NCBI GenBank assembly: GCA_025890175.1
Contig: JANPYM010000005.1
Span: 2,665,827 to 2,729,826 of the forward strand
From: Ciborinia camelliae
Taxonomy: Eukaryota > Ascomycota > Leotiomycetes > Helotiales > Sclerotiniaceae
Reading direction: 5' to 3'
Length of the DNA: 64,000 nucleotides
Shown here: positions 35,049 through 49,539 of the stretch, piece after piece
Numbering within the stretch: the first letter of the stretch is position 1
How the letters are laid out: each line of letters starts with the position of its first letter
Notes under the pieces: generated by a model
Databases searched by the model: none
What the model saw: the letters and a program-made list of their open reading frames with translations, nothing else
Told to the model about the DNA's origin: nothing
Position numbers and translations under genes: made by a program

Positions 35049-38000
35049 CCCATTATAGTATAAGCAAGGTCCTGAGCTAATACTACGCTAGTCTAGTCCC
35101 TATGTGACCTGTTAAATCCACCCCTGTTACTCCGACCAATACTCAGATTATTATGCTTACATAACGCCCCCTAATACCTTGTAGTATCCCCCGGGCCTCC
35201 AGAAAGTTTCCAAATAGGAACGTAGGTAGAAATACCTCCTGCTTTTCCTTTTTTGAGGAAGTTCTTTCTGGGAAAAGAATACCAAATCTTCTCAAAATAT
35301 AGAACAGGACAGGACTTGATGTGAACAGTACTTTATATGTATTTTAGACTAGATATAGAGCGAGGAGGTAGTCTTGAAGAGTGGAAATTGTATGTTCATT
35401 TTCATTATGTGTAGCATTGCTTTTTCTTTTTGAGGATAGCATGGTAGTGACGAGAGACAGTGATGGAAGTTCTCTAGTGAATGACAAAAAGAATTCGTTG
35501 TCCAAATAGGTAAGAATACCAATTAGTTAGGTGTTCTTATCTCTCGGTATGATGGCAATTCAGATGGCATCTAAAGTGTCTAATCTGGAAATTTTGAAGC
35601 TAAATTCACAATCCGGACTTGGTTCAAAACTCTTTATCTTCTAAATAGCCAGGTTAGCCAAGGGCCAGGTGCCAGCATGTTCATGGCTCACGCCCTACCA
35701 ACTTTCTCCATGTTCTCTCCTCTGTGAATTCTCATACACAAAAATCTTCTACGCATTAGTATAAATAACCACCCACGAAGAACCATCCGACTCTTAGCTA
35801 TAAACATACCATTCGCTTTTCAAACTTACACAGGAGTGCCAACTTGTTTCAATGACCGAAACGGCCTGTTCTCAACTCCCAGGGACTTGACAAAATTTGA
35901 TATGATTACTGGGTTTCATGGGCGTGCTAGTCGAGCAGAAATCTACATCCTAGATGGTATGAATGAAGTATATGAATAGTGATGGTGAGAATACGGAAGG
36001 ATGAAATGATCATGATACTAATGTTCCTATCAGTTGACGATAATGAGAAAGGTGATGTCCATCAACGAATAATCAACTTTCTCCCCCCCCCCCTATTTTT
36101 GCTTCCAGGCGGTAAAGTCGCCATACAATTGCATAAAAATTTAGTTCGAGACTCCATGGGTTCACAGTCTTAAAGGCTTCGAACTTTGCACCTTTTTCTA
36201 TTGATGGAAGGGAATTGAAAGGAGGGATTTTTGGCGTTATATACTATTACTATTTCTTCAAGCAATTCCGAACAAAGCTACATTGAAATAAAAAATGAAA
36301 CCCTATTTTCACGGTTTTCTATCTACCAAGAATGTAAAATATTGCATAATGAATAAATCAAAAAAGTGGCCGCGCCGCCGCGAGCTATATAAATGATTAA
36401 CTCTATCTTCTTTCTAGTTCGCAATCAAAAGTCGAGGATTTACCACAGTTGAAGCTTCTTTAGGAGACTTCCAACCATCAGAATAAGAAGAAATTATAAT
36501 TCAAATCACATAGGAAGTCATACTTGGGAAGTTGGGAGTGTGTTTGTCTATTTCGATTTGTCAATCGGGATTTTGATATGAAAAATGACAGTGACTTGAT
36601 AGTGAAACTTAAACGATTGAAATAAACAATCTGCCACCGCTAGGTGGTTTACCTTACAACACTCTTCGTTTCAAGACGAATCCCACCTACAGCTGTTCAT
36701 GCTGGTTGACGGAATGTATATCATAGAGTAGCTTGGGAGCGATGAGTTTACTTATATACTTCTGGCATGTATATTCTTTCGGTACTCTCATGCATTGTAA
36801 GTCTTACCAAATTTACCAGCTTATTATTTGCACTCACTAGTTTCCACGGGCTCTTAGCTATATAAAGTCTCCGATCTATCTACTTATCAAAGATAAAAAC
36901 TTTCATGGAGAATTATAGAAAAGTACAGGGTGTGATAGTCGGTATTCGAAATTAGAAAGAAAAACAAAGATAGTATAAAAGAAATAGTACAATCAGTTTA
37001 TCAGAAATCAGTTTATCAGATGTAAGATATTTCAACAAACCGTTTTCTCTAGATTCCACAGTCACAGAAGATCGCTAGTGGTAAATCACAAGTAACAATT
37101 CCTTTCTTTTCACCATCAAAAAGTTCCTTGATGTAAATATTTCGTTGAAAAAGCAACAGCAATCATAAACCCATAGGGTGACTCAAACTTCTTTTCACCT
37201 CTCATCTATATCAGTAAAATAAATTTATTTACCTATGGATTCAGAAATGTTGAATTTTCCGGCTTACATATCCGTCAAGTTATTCTCCATTTGGTTCTTG
37301 CTAACCTTTCATCTCTTATGAGATTATCCGCTTTGGTCTCTAAATAAGATGTATATTTATATAGGTATCTAGATATCCAACACGAATTAGTCTTGGCTAA
37401 AGGAAAAATAACAGTGTATTCTAAAGACACTTTTTAAATTGGCATCCCAATTTTTGTGTGAAACAGCGTGACACTTGGGCATCACTCAATGAATGGAAAG
37501 ATGAAGATCATGAGATTCTCCGGGATTTGATAAATTAGATTATAGATATGAAGAACATCAGAAGTGTATGTTGATAAGACGTATCATTATTTTGCCAGAC
37601 ATATTTCTCCTTTTCTTGTTTGATGGTGGAATCGTTGAGATAATGACAGAGATATAATCTACAAGTATCAAGAAATTCCCCCCTCCATTTCAACTAATCT
37701 CTATTCTTTTTATCCCTAAGTACTGCTCTCTTTTGATTAGAAATATATCTCGAAGTCTACAGTAACAACTCCATCAGTGATTCTTTTCTTAGCCGTGACA
37801 CATTTGATGGTACTACAGATGGTTATTAAAGCTTTATATACTTAACATTGGGATCAAGCTAACTATTAAAATTTAATGGGATTACAAGGTGGATGATGGG
37901 AGGTTCCCAGGTGAGGATAATTCAGGAATTCTGGCCCCGGTCTGAGTTTGTGGGTGAATGATATTATCCTATGTTTTGAGAGAGGAAAGTTTTCTAATAG

Positions 38001-39479
38001 TTAACTATATAAAGTCCAATATTCCTTTCCTTAATCCCCCCAAAACACGTCCAGAATCGCCATGGTGGCGTTCTTATGGGGTCTGCTGTGCGTTTGTGAG
38101 TGTATCACGATGTTTATTGTTATAGGTTTATGAACATAGATAGATATTAGGAGCATCAAAACTCTTTTGCATGGGTGTATAATATTACTTCCTTCCACTG
38201 GCAACAAAATAGAGGTAGATGATCATGAAAATATCTCATATTTATCAACAACACGACGAGCGACAGCACTTGTGTACAGGAGACAATAATAGTTCAATAC
38301 CTACCACGCAGCTTCTCTCCCTCCCCCTTCCTCCCCAATTTCTTCTACTCCTTGTATATTTATCTTAGTAAATGAATGCACCAAACTCAGGAAGTGTTTT
38401 GAAATTTGACCTGATGCCTGGATATATCTAGGCCATTTCAAAAATATTGCGGTGTATGGAGAGAGTAGATGAAGTCTTTTATATCACTGACATTATTACT
38501 GATGTCTGCAGGACCTTGTTACTCGAAAGGTAATCTTACTATAGGTAAAGCTATGGAAATAGAATGAACAATACTCTACAATGCAACGAATATTTTCCCC
38601 ATCTCCAGAGATCAGAAGCAATAATACCTCTATGTATTTAGAGACGAGCCCACAAAAGACTAGATTTAGTAGATATATAAATTCTCCCATTTCCGAAAAG
38701 CTTTTCAAGTTCTCCATCACACAAATGGAAAGCGAGCTGAACTTATGTCATGTGATATTTCCAGATTTTTAGAATACATACTCAATAATATCATTGAAAA
38801 AAGAAGATGCGTTTCAGAAAGGGCAAAAGTAAAGTTGTTGAATGCTAGGTTGCGGAATTGAAGAGTTGAGATTTTAGTGAGAATGACTGACCGGTTGGTA
38901 GTCAGCTGAACCGTGACAACAACAAAAGAAATAGTGGCTGACTTGTGCAACCATGAATCTCCTGTTCCTTTTGTGGAGAATCTTGTTTCTCCCTCAGAAT
39001 GATGAGGGGAGGGACTTCCCAATAAGTGCTATCTCATATTCCTACTGCCAATCTCCAGCAATCTTCATTCATATATTTGCAGTGTGGAGGAAATACCTGG
39101 TACTAGGTGCTTTTATATGAGATAAAATTGCACCGGCTCCGACCTCCAGCTAAGAAAGTTTGATTTGATAAGAAAGAAGTGAATCATGGTCGAAACCCGG
39201 AGATACCTAGGGATGGCCTGGATTCAAGATGAATAAATCTAGATGAAGGAATTATTGATGGATCTAGAGACAGGAAATTACTATATAAAGGCATCACTAG
39301 TTCAAGATTATCGTTCTCTTAATGCTAGTACATCGAACCAGATTGAAATGCCTAGGGGCAAGCGACTTTCAGTGGCTTTCAGCTCTCAAATCTAGTTAGA
39401 GGTTATATATCAATGCAAGAATGCTTTATATATCACCAAAATGACTTAACTTGGATGTTACAGTCAGGGACAAGCAAAC

Positions 39480-40080
39480 CTCACCTAAAAAATTTCTTTT
39501 TTTTAAAATTGATTTTTTTTTAATATAAAATATACAGATTTTTAAACTGATTCTAATAATATAAAAATATTTTTAAAATTCCATTCGGAATAGCTTCAAA
39601 AATCAAAAAAACAAAATCCCAAAATCTGAACTGTCGTTACGTAATCATCTGATTTATAAGCTATACTAGATCGACGACACCATTTATATATAATCTAATT
39701 ATATCTCTCGATTCGTCTAGCTTTCCTTTATTATTCTATACTATATAAATTCTAAAAAATTCTAAAAAATTAAAAACTAAATAATATTATATAATTAACT
39801 TTTTCCTTTTTCCCTTTTTGAAAACCATTACCCTTTTCAGCTAATCACTTCGAACGATAGTATTTCATCATATACAATATATAAATTTGAACGATAATTC
39901 TAATCCTTCAACTGTCGTCACGTGACGCTCTAGAATTTCCTGTATATTAAATATTAAATCAAATATATATCGAATTGAAATTTTTATTGCATATTTGAAT
40001 TCCTCGTATTAATCTATATATTTTGAACTAAAAAAAATTAAATTTAAAAGCAAAATAAATTTAAGTAAACTTTGCTTGTT
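39480..40080. mobile_element. AT-rich island, probable mutated repeat relic
   Basis: About 600 bases of very AT-rich sequence. AACTGTCGTTACGTAATC near 39630 and AACTGTCGTCACGTGACG near 39909 are diverged copies differing mostly by transitions. The structure suggests an old non-coding transposon copy. There are no ORFs, and boundaries are approximate. Confidence 0.4.
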
Positions 40081-41502
40081 ATCGACTGTAGTTATTCCCG
40101 CATATGATGAAAGTGAGACGCGATACAAATCAATAGCAATAATTATATTAAACTTCCGGATTCCATCGAACAACCGGAACAACCAAAAGAAAATTGTGTG
40201 ATCCCCATCTTCCCAATCAGTTTTATTCTTTTAGACATCGACTTCAAACATGAACTACGAGCCGCCAACTTTCAATCCTTTCATCGGATTGTGTGTACAG
40301 ATGTTAGCCATTGGTTTCAGCTCAATCGGAAGGATGGCATGATTTATATACCCCATACAAAAAACTGGGAAAGAGCTTGTAAGTAGGTATGTACTATGTA
40401 GGCATTGGAGTACAAACTTGAAAAGGCGGGGCTTATAGAAAAAAGACAGACAGTTTGGATATTCAAAATAATATACCTATCTAGTTAACAAGGACATACC
40501 CACCTCAAAAGTATCTCTTTATTCGGGACTCTAATACTATTTATCTGATAGAATTAATATAAAAGGTATTTCCACTCCTCCATTGACTATCTTATCCCCA
40601 CAATCAGCCAAAACAACATCCTGGGTATCGTTTGAGGATGAAAGATTTCAGAGTCAAGGATTGAGGTTTAGGCCTGGAATGTCAGAGGTTCTTTTTAATT
40701 CTATTTAACCAGAGATGGTGGTGAAGATGCATTATCGATGACGGTGATGATTTTTCTTCTTGATCAATGGTAATAACGGGATGTTTACTACGACGACGAT
40801 GATTTAAATGAATGAGTAGCGTGAAGAATTTTTCCCCGTGCGGCAATTTCTCAATGGATTCATACAAACCGAGGCACTTGGATGGTTTCGGTTTCTTCTT
40901 TCTAGATCTTGGTGGAGAGCTCACCCAGACGAATGACGTTACAGATAGATTGAAGTTGTTGTTTGTGAGGCATTGCCTTAATATAAAAATTATTAATCGT
41001 ATATACCTGGGATGACCAGTAATACGGTAGGAAGGAAGTACTAGGGTTCTGCCCTTATATGCTACTCCCCCATACCCTATGCGGCATAGCTTACCACGTG
41101 ATCCCTGGTCGTGTGACCGCAAACCATGTGACCTGATTCCCCAATAAAAATATATATTTTTATATTAACATATCCCAGTGATCAATGGGCCGTCATACCC
41201 GGCTCGGATAATTCGTGTTTACTAACCAATAGGGATCCGCGTGAACCATTTCTTCGCATAGACTAATGGGACTTAACCGATCGGACGCCCAGGGCTAGTA
41301 TATTTGGATAGAATACATTTCAGGCTATATGGGTCTTGCCGACTCTAGTATTTTGAATCACACTTCAAGGCCAAGTTTAATAAACTGATGTATTCCGACA
41401 TAAAAGTAAACGTACCTAATGTAATAAAAAGGTAGGGAGAACGAAAATAAAGCCCATCATCAACAACTAGGCTACCTGTACAACACCCATCAAATGCGAT
41501 TT

Positions 41503-44500
41503 CTATAAAACATCGAAGAGGAACCGATACCCCGGCTCAACCATTTCCTCCCAATCTCTCATTCCCGGTCTCAAATACAAATCATGAATATGATCCTCTC
41601 CCTCTAATGGTAAGAAACCACATGTAATATTATGGTTCTTCAATTCCGCCACGAACTTCTCGGCATCGGCGAACGGCGCCACTTGATCTCGGGTGCCATG
41701 GATAATGAACGTCGGGACGTCGTAATTTCCACAACGGAGTTGCGCGAGAGGACTAATGGCGTGGATTTGTGCCTGTGTGAGTTGGTCAAGCGTTTCGGAT
41801 AGTGTGGCTCCAGAGCGAGGTAGTCCATTTAGAAGGAGTGGGAGACCAGTGCCCTCTTTGAACATCGAGAGAAGAAGCTCGGAACGTGGGTCTCCCGGAC
41901 GAACCCAACCGAGATTAGTATTGTCACCGATGGCAGAATCATAGTTTGTGATCTAGAGTTGAAGTTAGTATACAGTATATTGTAAGAAACAAGCTCTCCG
42001 GCATTGATGTATCGCCGCTGTTGATATAAGGGCTGGTGGGATTTTTAGAAGAGGGGCAAACATACGGGCTTCTTTGAAAGAGCAGAAATTATCCTTTCCA
42101 TACTCATTTTTCGGGCTGGGAGTTTCGAGGGACGATTCATACCGAGCTCTATTTCGTTCAACCATATCAGTATTAATTCAAACGCATTGAGCAGCTAGAC
42201 GACTGACCTTTAGATTCAAAATCTACTGGCGAGTAAAAGCTTAGCACTGCAGTTGGTGGTGTCGTCTTGGCTAGCTTTGCGGTCCAACCTATCGACATGG
42301 CTAAGTGGCCTCCAGTCGACCAACCAATTACCACCACTTTGCTCTTATCTACCAATAACCCATGCCTAGCAGCGATCTGTGGAAGCACGTTTTTGCACCA
42401 TTGATAAGCATCATACACATCCGTCATGGGTCCGTCAACCAGATTGATCTCGGGGCAGAGCCGGTAGTCAATGCTCACTGGGAGGTATCCATTGGCCAAA
42501 AGATATTGCGTCTGAATTGGCCGAACAGCCTTTCGAGAGAGTGTAATATGGCCTCCGCCGTGGATCATGAGAGCTGGACAATGTATCAGTCATATTCCAT
42601 AGATTGGCGGCAAAGACTTATATGCGTACCGACTGGCATGGGCGATGGAGGGGTTGTTCGAGGGAAAAAAACATCTGCCTCGATTGAAAGATCACTCACC
42701 TCTTTATATACAATAGTCTCTTGGCGATATGATGCATCCCGACTGCCGACTGTGTTTGGAAATGCCTGTATACTCTCAGGTATGTCCCACTGCTTGCACG
42801 ACGCTACAAGCAGTTGTTGGCTGTTAGCTTCTGGCGCCAAGCCTTTAGAGTAGTCGGTTGAGCTAAATCCCGCTTCTTTGAATGTCGACATCCAGGCCTC
42901 AGCTGGTTGAAGAGGGTAGGTTGTTTTCCCTTCAGCTAGCCACCAGCCGTCAAGCAGGCCAAAGCAGATATCATACCAATCTATAACACGAGTAACTTCA
43001 GAGAGAACAATAAAACCACCTTGCGTCAAAGTCTCTCTGAGTCTGCTACACGATGCAGTGCGGTTCGTCGTTGCATGTACACAATTGGCGCTGATTACAA
43101 TGTCAAATCTATTGCGGAAGTCGCTCGAGACATCCTTTTCCAAGTTAAACGTGGCGAATTTGATCCATGGATATTGCTGGAACTTATTTTTAGCCTTAGC
43201 GACCAGGCTGGATGACATGTCCGTGAAGGTATATTCAACAGCAATCCCGGAGGAATCTAGCGCTTTTGCAAGTCTTTTTGTCGTTCCCCCGGTACCTGCG
43301 CCCACCTCCAGAATCTTCAACGGTCGGGCGTTTCGTAACCCACGAGTCAAGCTTGTTATGAATATCACCAGCTGCTCTGTGAGTGTCGACAGCATTGGAG
43401 ACTGAGCATAGAAATTTTCCATTATTTTCAGAGACGCGGGGCTTCCGAACATGATGGACACAGGGTCTACTGTGCCACTCAAATAGTCAGCGAGTTTTGG
43501 ACCGGTAAGGCTGATCAGGTTTGTTTCGTGCTCATAATCCGGAAATTTCTTTCGAAACCCTTCGACCAATTGAGATGATGGCCTCGTGTCGATAACACGG
43601 CTGCCGCGCTTGAGGCTACCTGTTTGATCTCTGAAGATAACACCATGTTTTTGGAGGATCTCCCAAAGCCTGTTGACGAGTTTATCGTATTTTTGTGGTA
43701 GATGTGGTAATTGCGAGACATTGCTTCCTGGAGGACAATTTGCAAGATCGACTCCTAAAGCACCAAAACCCTCGACTATATATGCGAGTAATAGTTCATC
43801 CTGAAAAGGCGCTACGTCTGACCAGTAGTTACTAAATCTCTGCATTTTTGCAGAGTCATCGAAATGGGCATCAGCTAATTTTAATGCACTGAAAGGGTTT
43901 GGCAAGTCGAGGTTCTCATCGTGTTCTGATCTGGTAGTCGAGTTGATATTTCCATTTTGAACAATATTTTTGATGATATGTCGTTTCTGGCCCTCGGGAT
44001 TATTGATGTTCAAACGTGTCATGAGATCTTTTACCGTACAATCCAGAAGGGTTTCCTCGAAACGTACAGAAAACGATTCTTCCAACTCTTGTTTCAGATC
44101 AACTAGCGATAGCGAATCGATTCCAATATCGGGTAGTGCATCACCCTCTTTGATATCCTCAAGTTTAGCCCCTGAGATATCAGCGAGGATCTGCAAAAAC
44201 TTTTGATAATGTTGTGCAGATTCACGATCGTCTGAGTCGTGTAGGGAGCTTTTGGTCTGCTCGGTAATTGGGCGTAGCATAGATTCAGTTTGGCTGGGTA
44301 GCATGTTGCCCAAATTCAGACCATCAAGACGCTGATAAAGGTCACTCAGATTGCTGGTGACTAGATCATCGGGAGATATCACGAACTCAAACCTGGTCAA
44401 AAGCTCTCCAACAAGCTCAACCGATGCCAGAGAGTCTAGTCCCAAATCTACAAGCATTATATTCGTAGGTATATCTGATGCATTAGCTCCGGTATACTCG

Positions 44501-47500
44501 GCTATCAAGTCTCTTAAGCTTGCCATATTACTATCCGTCACAGGAGTAATTGTGTCGGGCGTATTTACTCCACCGCCGGTCGTGCTCGATGCCTCTGAAG
44601 TTTTGATTGAGGTCTGACGTGGAAGATCCCCAGCAGGTTTCGAATTCGTTGAATCGAGAGCTTTTTCCAGCTTTGAAATTGGTAACTTTGCAAATCGACA
44701 GCCACAAAGCATCGCCACTAGACCGCCATCCTGTGAAGAAACAAAAACATCTCCCATGGGTTGCCCATCCTGAGTAAAGCAGAATTTTGCGTAGACGCGC
44801 CAATCCTTTGCATCTGTCATGTTGCAAGCCGGTGAAATAACAGTATGCTCTATGCCAACCATAACCATAACTTCTTCCTTTGATACGGCAGAGCTACTGT
44901 TCATCAGTAATCCGACAACCTGGATAAATGCATCGATAGTGACGGTATCACAAATAAGCCACGATGTGCTCTCTTCTCGACTTGGCTGATCTTCTGGGAC
45001 ACTGATTGTGGCAATTGCTTCCCACTCATCCATCTTCACTCTCTTGATGCCTCTGAAAAAAGGTTCATAGTCAACAACCAGATGGAATAGACCATAAGCG
45101 CGTTTTGACATTAAGTTTTCTGCGTTTTCGTCCTTCTCCAATTTCTCGATAGGCCCAGCAATAAGTCGCTGAAAAGTATCAGGCAACGAGTCAGGAAGCA
45201 GGGCAATGGCGCCACTGGCATGAAGTACTTGCTTTGGCTTTGTAGTATTTGGGTTTGAAGTACAGATAGTAAATCTCCACGACCTTTCGGCTCTATCTGT
45301 CTTGACCAGCTGCATCACAACCTCACCCTTCGGATAAAGACCAAGAGCAGCGTGGAAATCAAGCTTGTCGAAAACAAGACTTTCATTTTTGATGTCTCCA
45401 ATCAAAAGCTGGATAGCCATCACGACGCATTCCATATACATGGATGCTGGGCATAGGGGCCTTCCTCGAACTGCATGGCCACCAACAATCTTTGAGAATC
45501 GTTGGCTTTCAGTGTTCACCAAAAACTCCGCAACTCCTGGCTGTTCGAGAATTGTTGCTCTTATCGTAATCAGTTGAGGGAGATATCGTAATGGCTCTTG
45601 TAATTGCGTATCTTTTGCAACGTTTGAGCACGTTTCCTGCATTTCAATGGTCCTGTCGATATTTTCTCGCCAGTGCAGAGTTCTTTCAAATTGATATGGC
45701 GGCAGCCATATCTGCCTAAAATCTGGCGCCAAACTTGGCAGGAAGCTCCAATGAGTTAAGGAGATGCCGCTTTCCCAAAGCGCTGATACAGTAGCCGAAA
45801 TCTCCTCGGCGGCATTTCGATCATTTTGTATTCTTACGGCATGGAAGGTCGTCATTTCTGGGGTTTCAAATGCTCTCTTCGCCATCGCTATAATTGGTGT
45901 ATTAATTCCTGCTTCCAGCCAGATGGATGATCCTAAAGAATTTTCGAGTCTTCGTACAGCGTTGGAAAAATAAACGGAGTTCCTCGTATGACCCGAAACA
46001 CTGTAGCTTTTCATAGAGGAGAGACGCTCAGCAGTGCACAGTTCCAAAGGAATTTTGGGCTCGTTCCATTGAAGAGACTTAGCAACATCAGTCAATTCAT
46101 CCAGTATTGGGTCTACAAGTGCCGAATGGAAGCCATGACTCGTGCGGACTCGCTGTGATTTGATATGTTGAAAGTTTGGTTCTGTTCTTATAAGTTCTTC
46201 AGTAGCTTCGATAATTGCCAACGTGCCTGCCACAACCAAAGATGTTGGCGAATTGTAACATGCAATTTCAATATTCCCATTACAGCTAGCTTGCAAGCGG
46301 GTAGAGATAGTTTCAAATTCATTGGCGTCGCAGTGTAAGAGTAACATGGCACCCTTTTCCGATCCCCATTTGTTATGAATTAGGTTCCCTCGAGAGGCAA
46401 TTAGAGTGATACTGTCAGACAGAGACAGAACTTCTGACACTGCCAATGCTGTAAGTTCCCCCAGACTGTGACCGATGATAGCGCTGATTTTCAAGCCGGC
46501 ATCAATCCAACACTTACCGCATGCGTATTGCATGGCAAAGATGCTACACTGCAAAGTAACAACATCATCTATGGACTGTGTTTGGAAGATGGCGGGAATG
46601 ATAGAACGAAAACCTAAACTCTTTATTTGCTTATCGCATGCGTCAATGTACGATCGAAATCCCGGGTATGTATCATAAATGGTTTTGCTCAAAGCGACTT
46701 TGTTGTCGCTCTGTCCACTGAAGCAAAGCACTATAGGCTTGGATGATTTGTGAAACTGCCTAAAGCTCGACGGATTGATAGAGCCCAGCTGGCCGGCCAA
46801 ATCTTTGGTGTTTTTTGAGGTGATGCTAACATAAAACTTCTGACGTTGTCTTTTCTCGTTCAAAGTATACGACACATCGCGAATGTTTATCGTGTTAGAC
46901 TCCTGGCGCAAAAATTTGCTCAACACCCGAGCTTGATCGAGAAGGCTGTTCTGCGAAGCCGCACTGAGAATGACTGGGTATAGCATACTAGCATCCTTGA
47001 CATGGTGCTTGTGTTTCTCATTCTGTTCATTTTGTGGAAGTTCGCAGCAAATAAGAGCACAATTGGACCCAGCTGCACCGTAGCTATTGACAAGAGCGGC
47101 GCGAAGCGGCACGTTCCAGTCAAGAACGCTCCGGCTGATGTCAAGATTGTCTGGTTTCAGGCTGGAAATTTTTGGATTCAGTTGCTGATGATTTGCCTGC
47201 GGTGGAATTTTCCCATGCTTTATCATAGCAAGAACCTTGATTAAGCCAGCAACACCTGCTGCGGTTTCACAGTGACCAATGTTGCCTTTAATGGAACCGA
47301 TTTGAACGGTATCTGGTCTAGAGGAACTGCCAAAGATAGATCGGATGCTTTCTATCTCTAAAGGATCTCCAGCTTGAGTGCCTGTTCCATGAGCTTCAAC
47401 ATAAGTTACCTGCTCTGGCTGAAGACCGGATTTTTCAATCACTGTTCGGTATAATGCTTGTTGTGTAGCCGAATGAGGAATAGTGATGGATGCAGATAAT

Positions 47501-49539
47501 CCGCCTTGATTAGTTGCGACGGCCGGAATGACACCCAAGATTTGATCATTATCACTCAAGGCCTGCTTAAGCGTCTTTAAGACCACAAGACCCGCACCAT
47601 CAGAGCGACAATAACCGTCGGCAAGCTTGTCAAATGGCTTGCACTGACCAGTGGGGCTCAAGAAACCTGCTTTGCCCAAATCAAGGAAGTTGTTAATCCC
47701 GGTTATGATATTGATACCGCCAGCTAGAGCCATGTTGCACTCTCCAGACTGGATTGCTTTGCACGCACGATTGATAGCTACCAATGAGGATGAACATGCT
47801 GTGTCAATTACCTCTGATGGCCCGCACCATCCGTAATAATGACTCAGTCTGCCGCAAAGAAATGCTCGAATGGTGCCGGTGGAAGTGTATGCAGTTGGAC
47901 TATGCGCATTGGTATTATCTAAGTATTCCACGAAGCTTGCCCCAATGAAACAACCGACATTGTCTCCTGTAGCTTTATCTCCTATCTCGCGATTATGTGT
48001 AGATAGATATCCTGAGCTGTCTAACGCTTCGAAGGATAGCTCCAAAAGCATTCTCTGTTGAGGATCCATATTAGCCGCCTCTCTAGGGTTAATTCCAAAG
48101 AAGGAATTGTCGAATCTTTGGACGTCATCAACGAAGTTTCCATAAAACTTTCGCTCATTTACAAAGCTGCCGCTTTGAGATGCCCGGTAACTTCCATGTA
48201 AATCAAATCTGTCTTTTAAAACTTCCTGGTGACAATCTGTACCATTGGCAATGAGTTTCCACAATTCGTCGAGATTGTTAGCACCTGGGAGACGGCAAGA
48301 AGCTCCGACAATTGCAATCGTACCCTCTTGAAGGAATGAGGTATTCGAAAGGGAATTAATTTGGGACGATGGCGACTTGACTTTCCGAATGAGGCTATGA
48401 ACTTCGGATTTGGTGGCCTGTAGACGCTTTCTATGAAATGGCAACATTGGAACGCAATCATTCAAACCAAAGACGACGAATTTATGCCCAACTTTTTTCG
48501 ATGCACTCAGGTCCTCTGCGACTTCATTGAGAAGCGTAAACCAATCGCATTTCGATGCAAGAATGGTGGTGACAATCTCTGCTGTCAATGAGCCAGAGCA
48601 AAGTCGCTCCCCAGAAATGTTTGATCTGACTGGAACCTGCAGCATGGAAGCATCCGGAAGCTTTAGACACGGTACATCATCACAGAGACGGCAAAGCTCT
48701 GCGGCGAGATCCTTGTTTTCCGGATTGTGAACTTTGCCTCTGACATCCATTTTTTGAACTTGAATCCCCTGCTCTTGTGCATAGACAAACAGTTCATCCA
48801 GTCTCTTTGCAGGGCCGACGATGCTAATAGATTTTGGATCTGTGATAGCTGACACATGTGTCTACATGTAAAGTTAACTCAATTCTCTCGTAATGAGATT
48901 TTTGGGGTTACATACTTCAGGGAAAAGGCGTGTAAGATCATCTCCTTGGCCCTCATACTTGAGTCGAAAAGCCAGAGTTGTTGACCCTGCTCCCCTAGTG
49001 TCGTCGGCTGCTTCGCCGTATGCACCAACACCTAAGAGTACCCGTAAGACGATAGCAGTGTTTTGCACAACCTCCATCTCATCCTGCGCACAAGCTATAG
49101 CCATCGCTGATGGCAGTCCGCCGCAATACCCTTGCAAGCCACCAGCATCCTTAAGCAGATCTAGAAACTCGGAGTGTGAAATTCCATGAAATTCGAGATA
49201 ACGCAAGTACTGTCCAATCTGAAGGATGGCCAAGAGAGGCAAGGCAACAATGCCGGACCGGGCCGCAGCGAGTTGACTAGACTCGCCGCTTGTCGCCCAG
49301 CTTTTAAGCATGCCGACCAATTCAAGACCTTGCCACATTTCCCTAACGTCTTGCCTGGCATTGGCGAAGATTTCCCAAAACATGTCTAAATCGGAGGCCG
49401 CCTGTAAAAGTATTTTACCATATTCATTTTCGCTGAGGAAAATATAGAGACCAGTGAGATAATCCTCATCCGGGGCTCTACTTTGAGGGCAAAAGAATGC
49501 AGCAGACAGCTCATGATCAGAAACGCGATTCATGACCAT
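41503..49539 (-). CDS. Non-reducing methylating polyketide synthase (SAT-KS-AT-PT-ACP-ACP-CMeT-esterase)
   Basis: An iterative type I PKS making an aromatic C-methylated polyketide, probably of the methyl-orsellinate type. Proposed exons (minus strand): 49539-48916, 48861-42630, 42573-42208, 42148-42066, 41952-41503; introns 54, 56, 59 and 113 bp, phases agree, 2584 residues. Domains: SAT with GYCGG (Cys about 139); KS with DTACSSSL (Cys about 564), EAHGTGT and GNIGHCE (His about 699 and 738); AT with GHSLGE (Ser about 1007); product template with GGHAVRGRPLCP (His about 1337) and DTVTIDAFIQ (Asp about 1518); two ACPs, LGLDSL (Ser about 1685) and IGIDSL (Ser about 1791); C-methyltransferase with EVGAGTGGTT (about 2060); and an alpha/beta-hydrolase release domain with HGGGH, GWSTGGH, GTRDQV and EDHIH. 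No reductive domains. The order matches PKSs of mycophenolate and dimethylorsellinate pathways, with one extra ACP. A divergent reductase gene lies 1.1 kb upstream. Confidence 0.95.

Larger units (their letters stand above)
31793..41502. other. 9.7-kb gene desert, AT-rich
   Basis: It lies between the four-domain gene and the 3' end of the polyketide synthase. ORFs are few, short and unlike any family I know. It contains two strongly AT-rich islands (about 34690-35035 and 39480-40080) that look like mutated repeat relics, described separately. The remainder is unremarkable AT-rich sequence with TATA-like runs. I see no RNA gene. Confidence 0.55.

Noticed and set aside
40682..41122. 146-codon minus-strand ORF downstream of the PKS
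   Set aside because: It has a Lys/Arg/His-rich tail but no recognisable domain and no coding-like neighbours. A plus-strand ORF overlaps it. It is too weak to call a gene.
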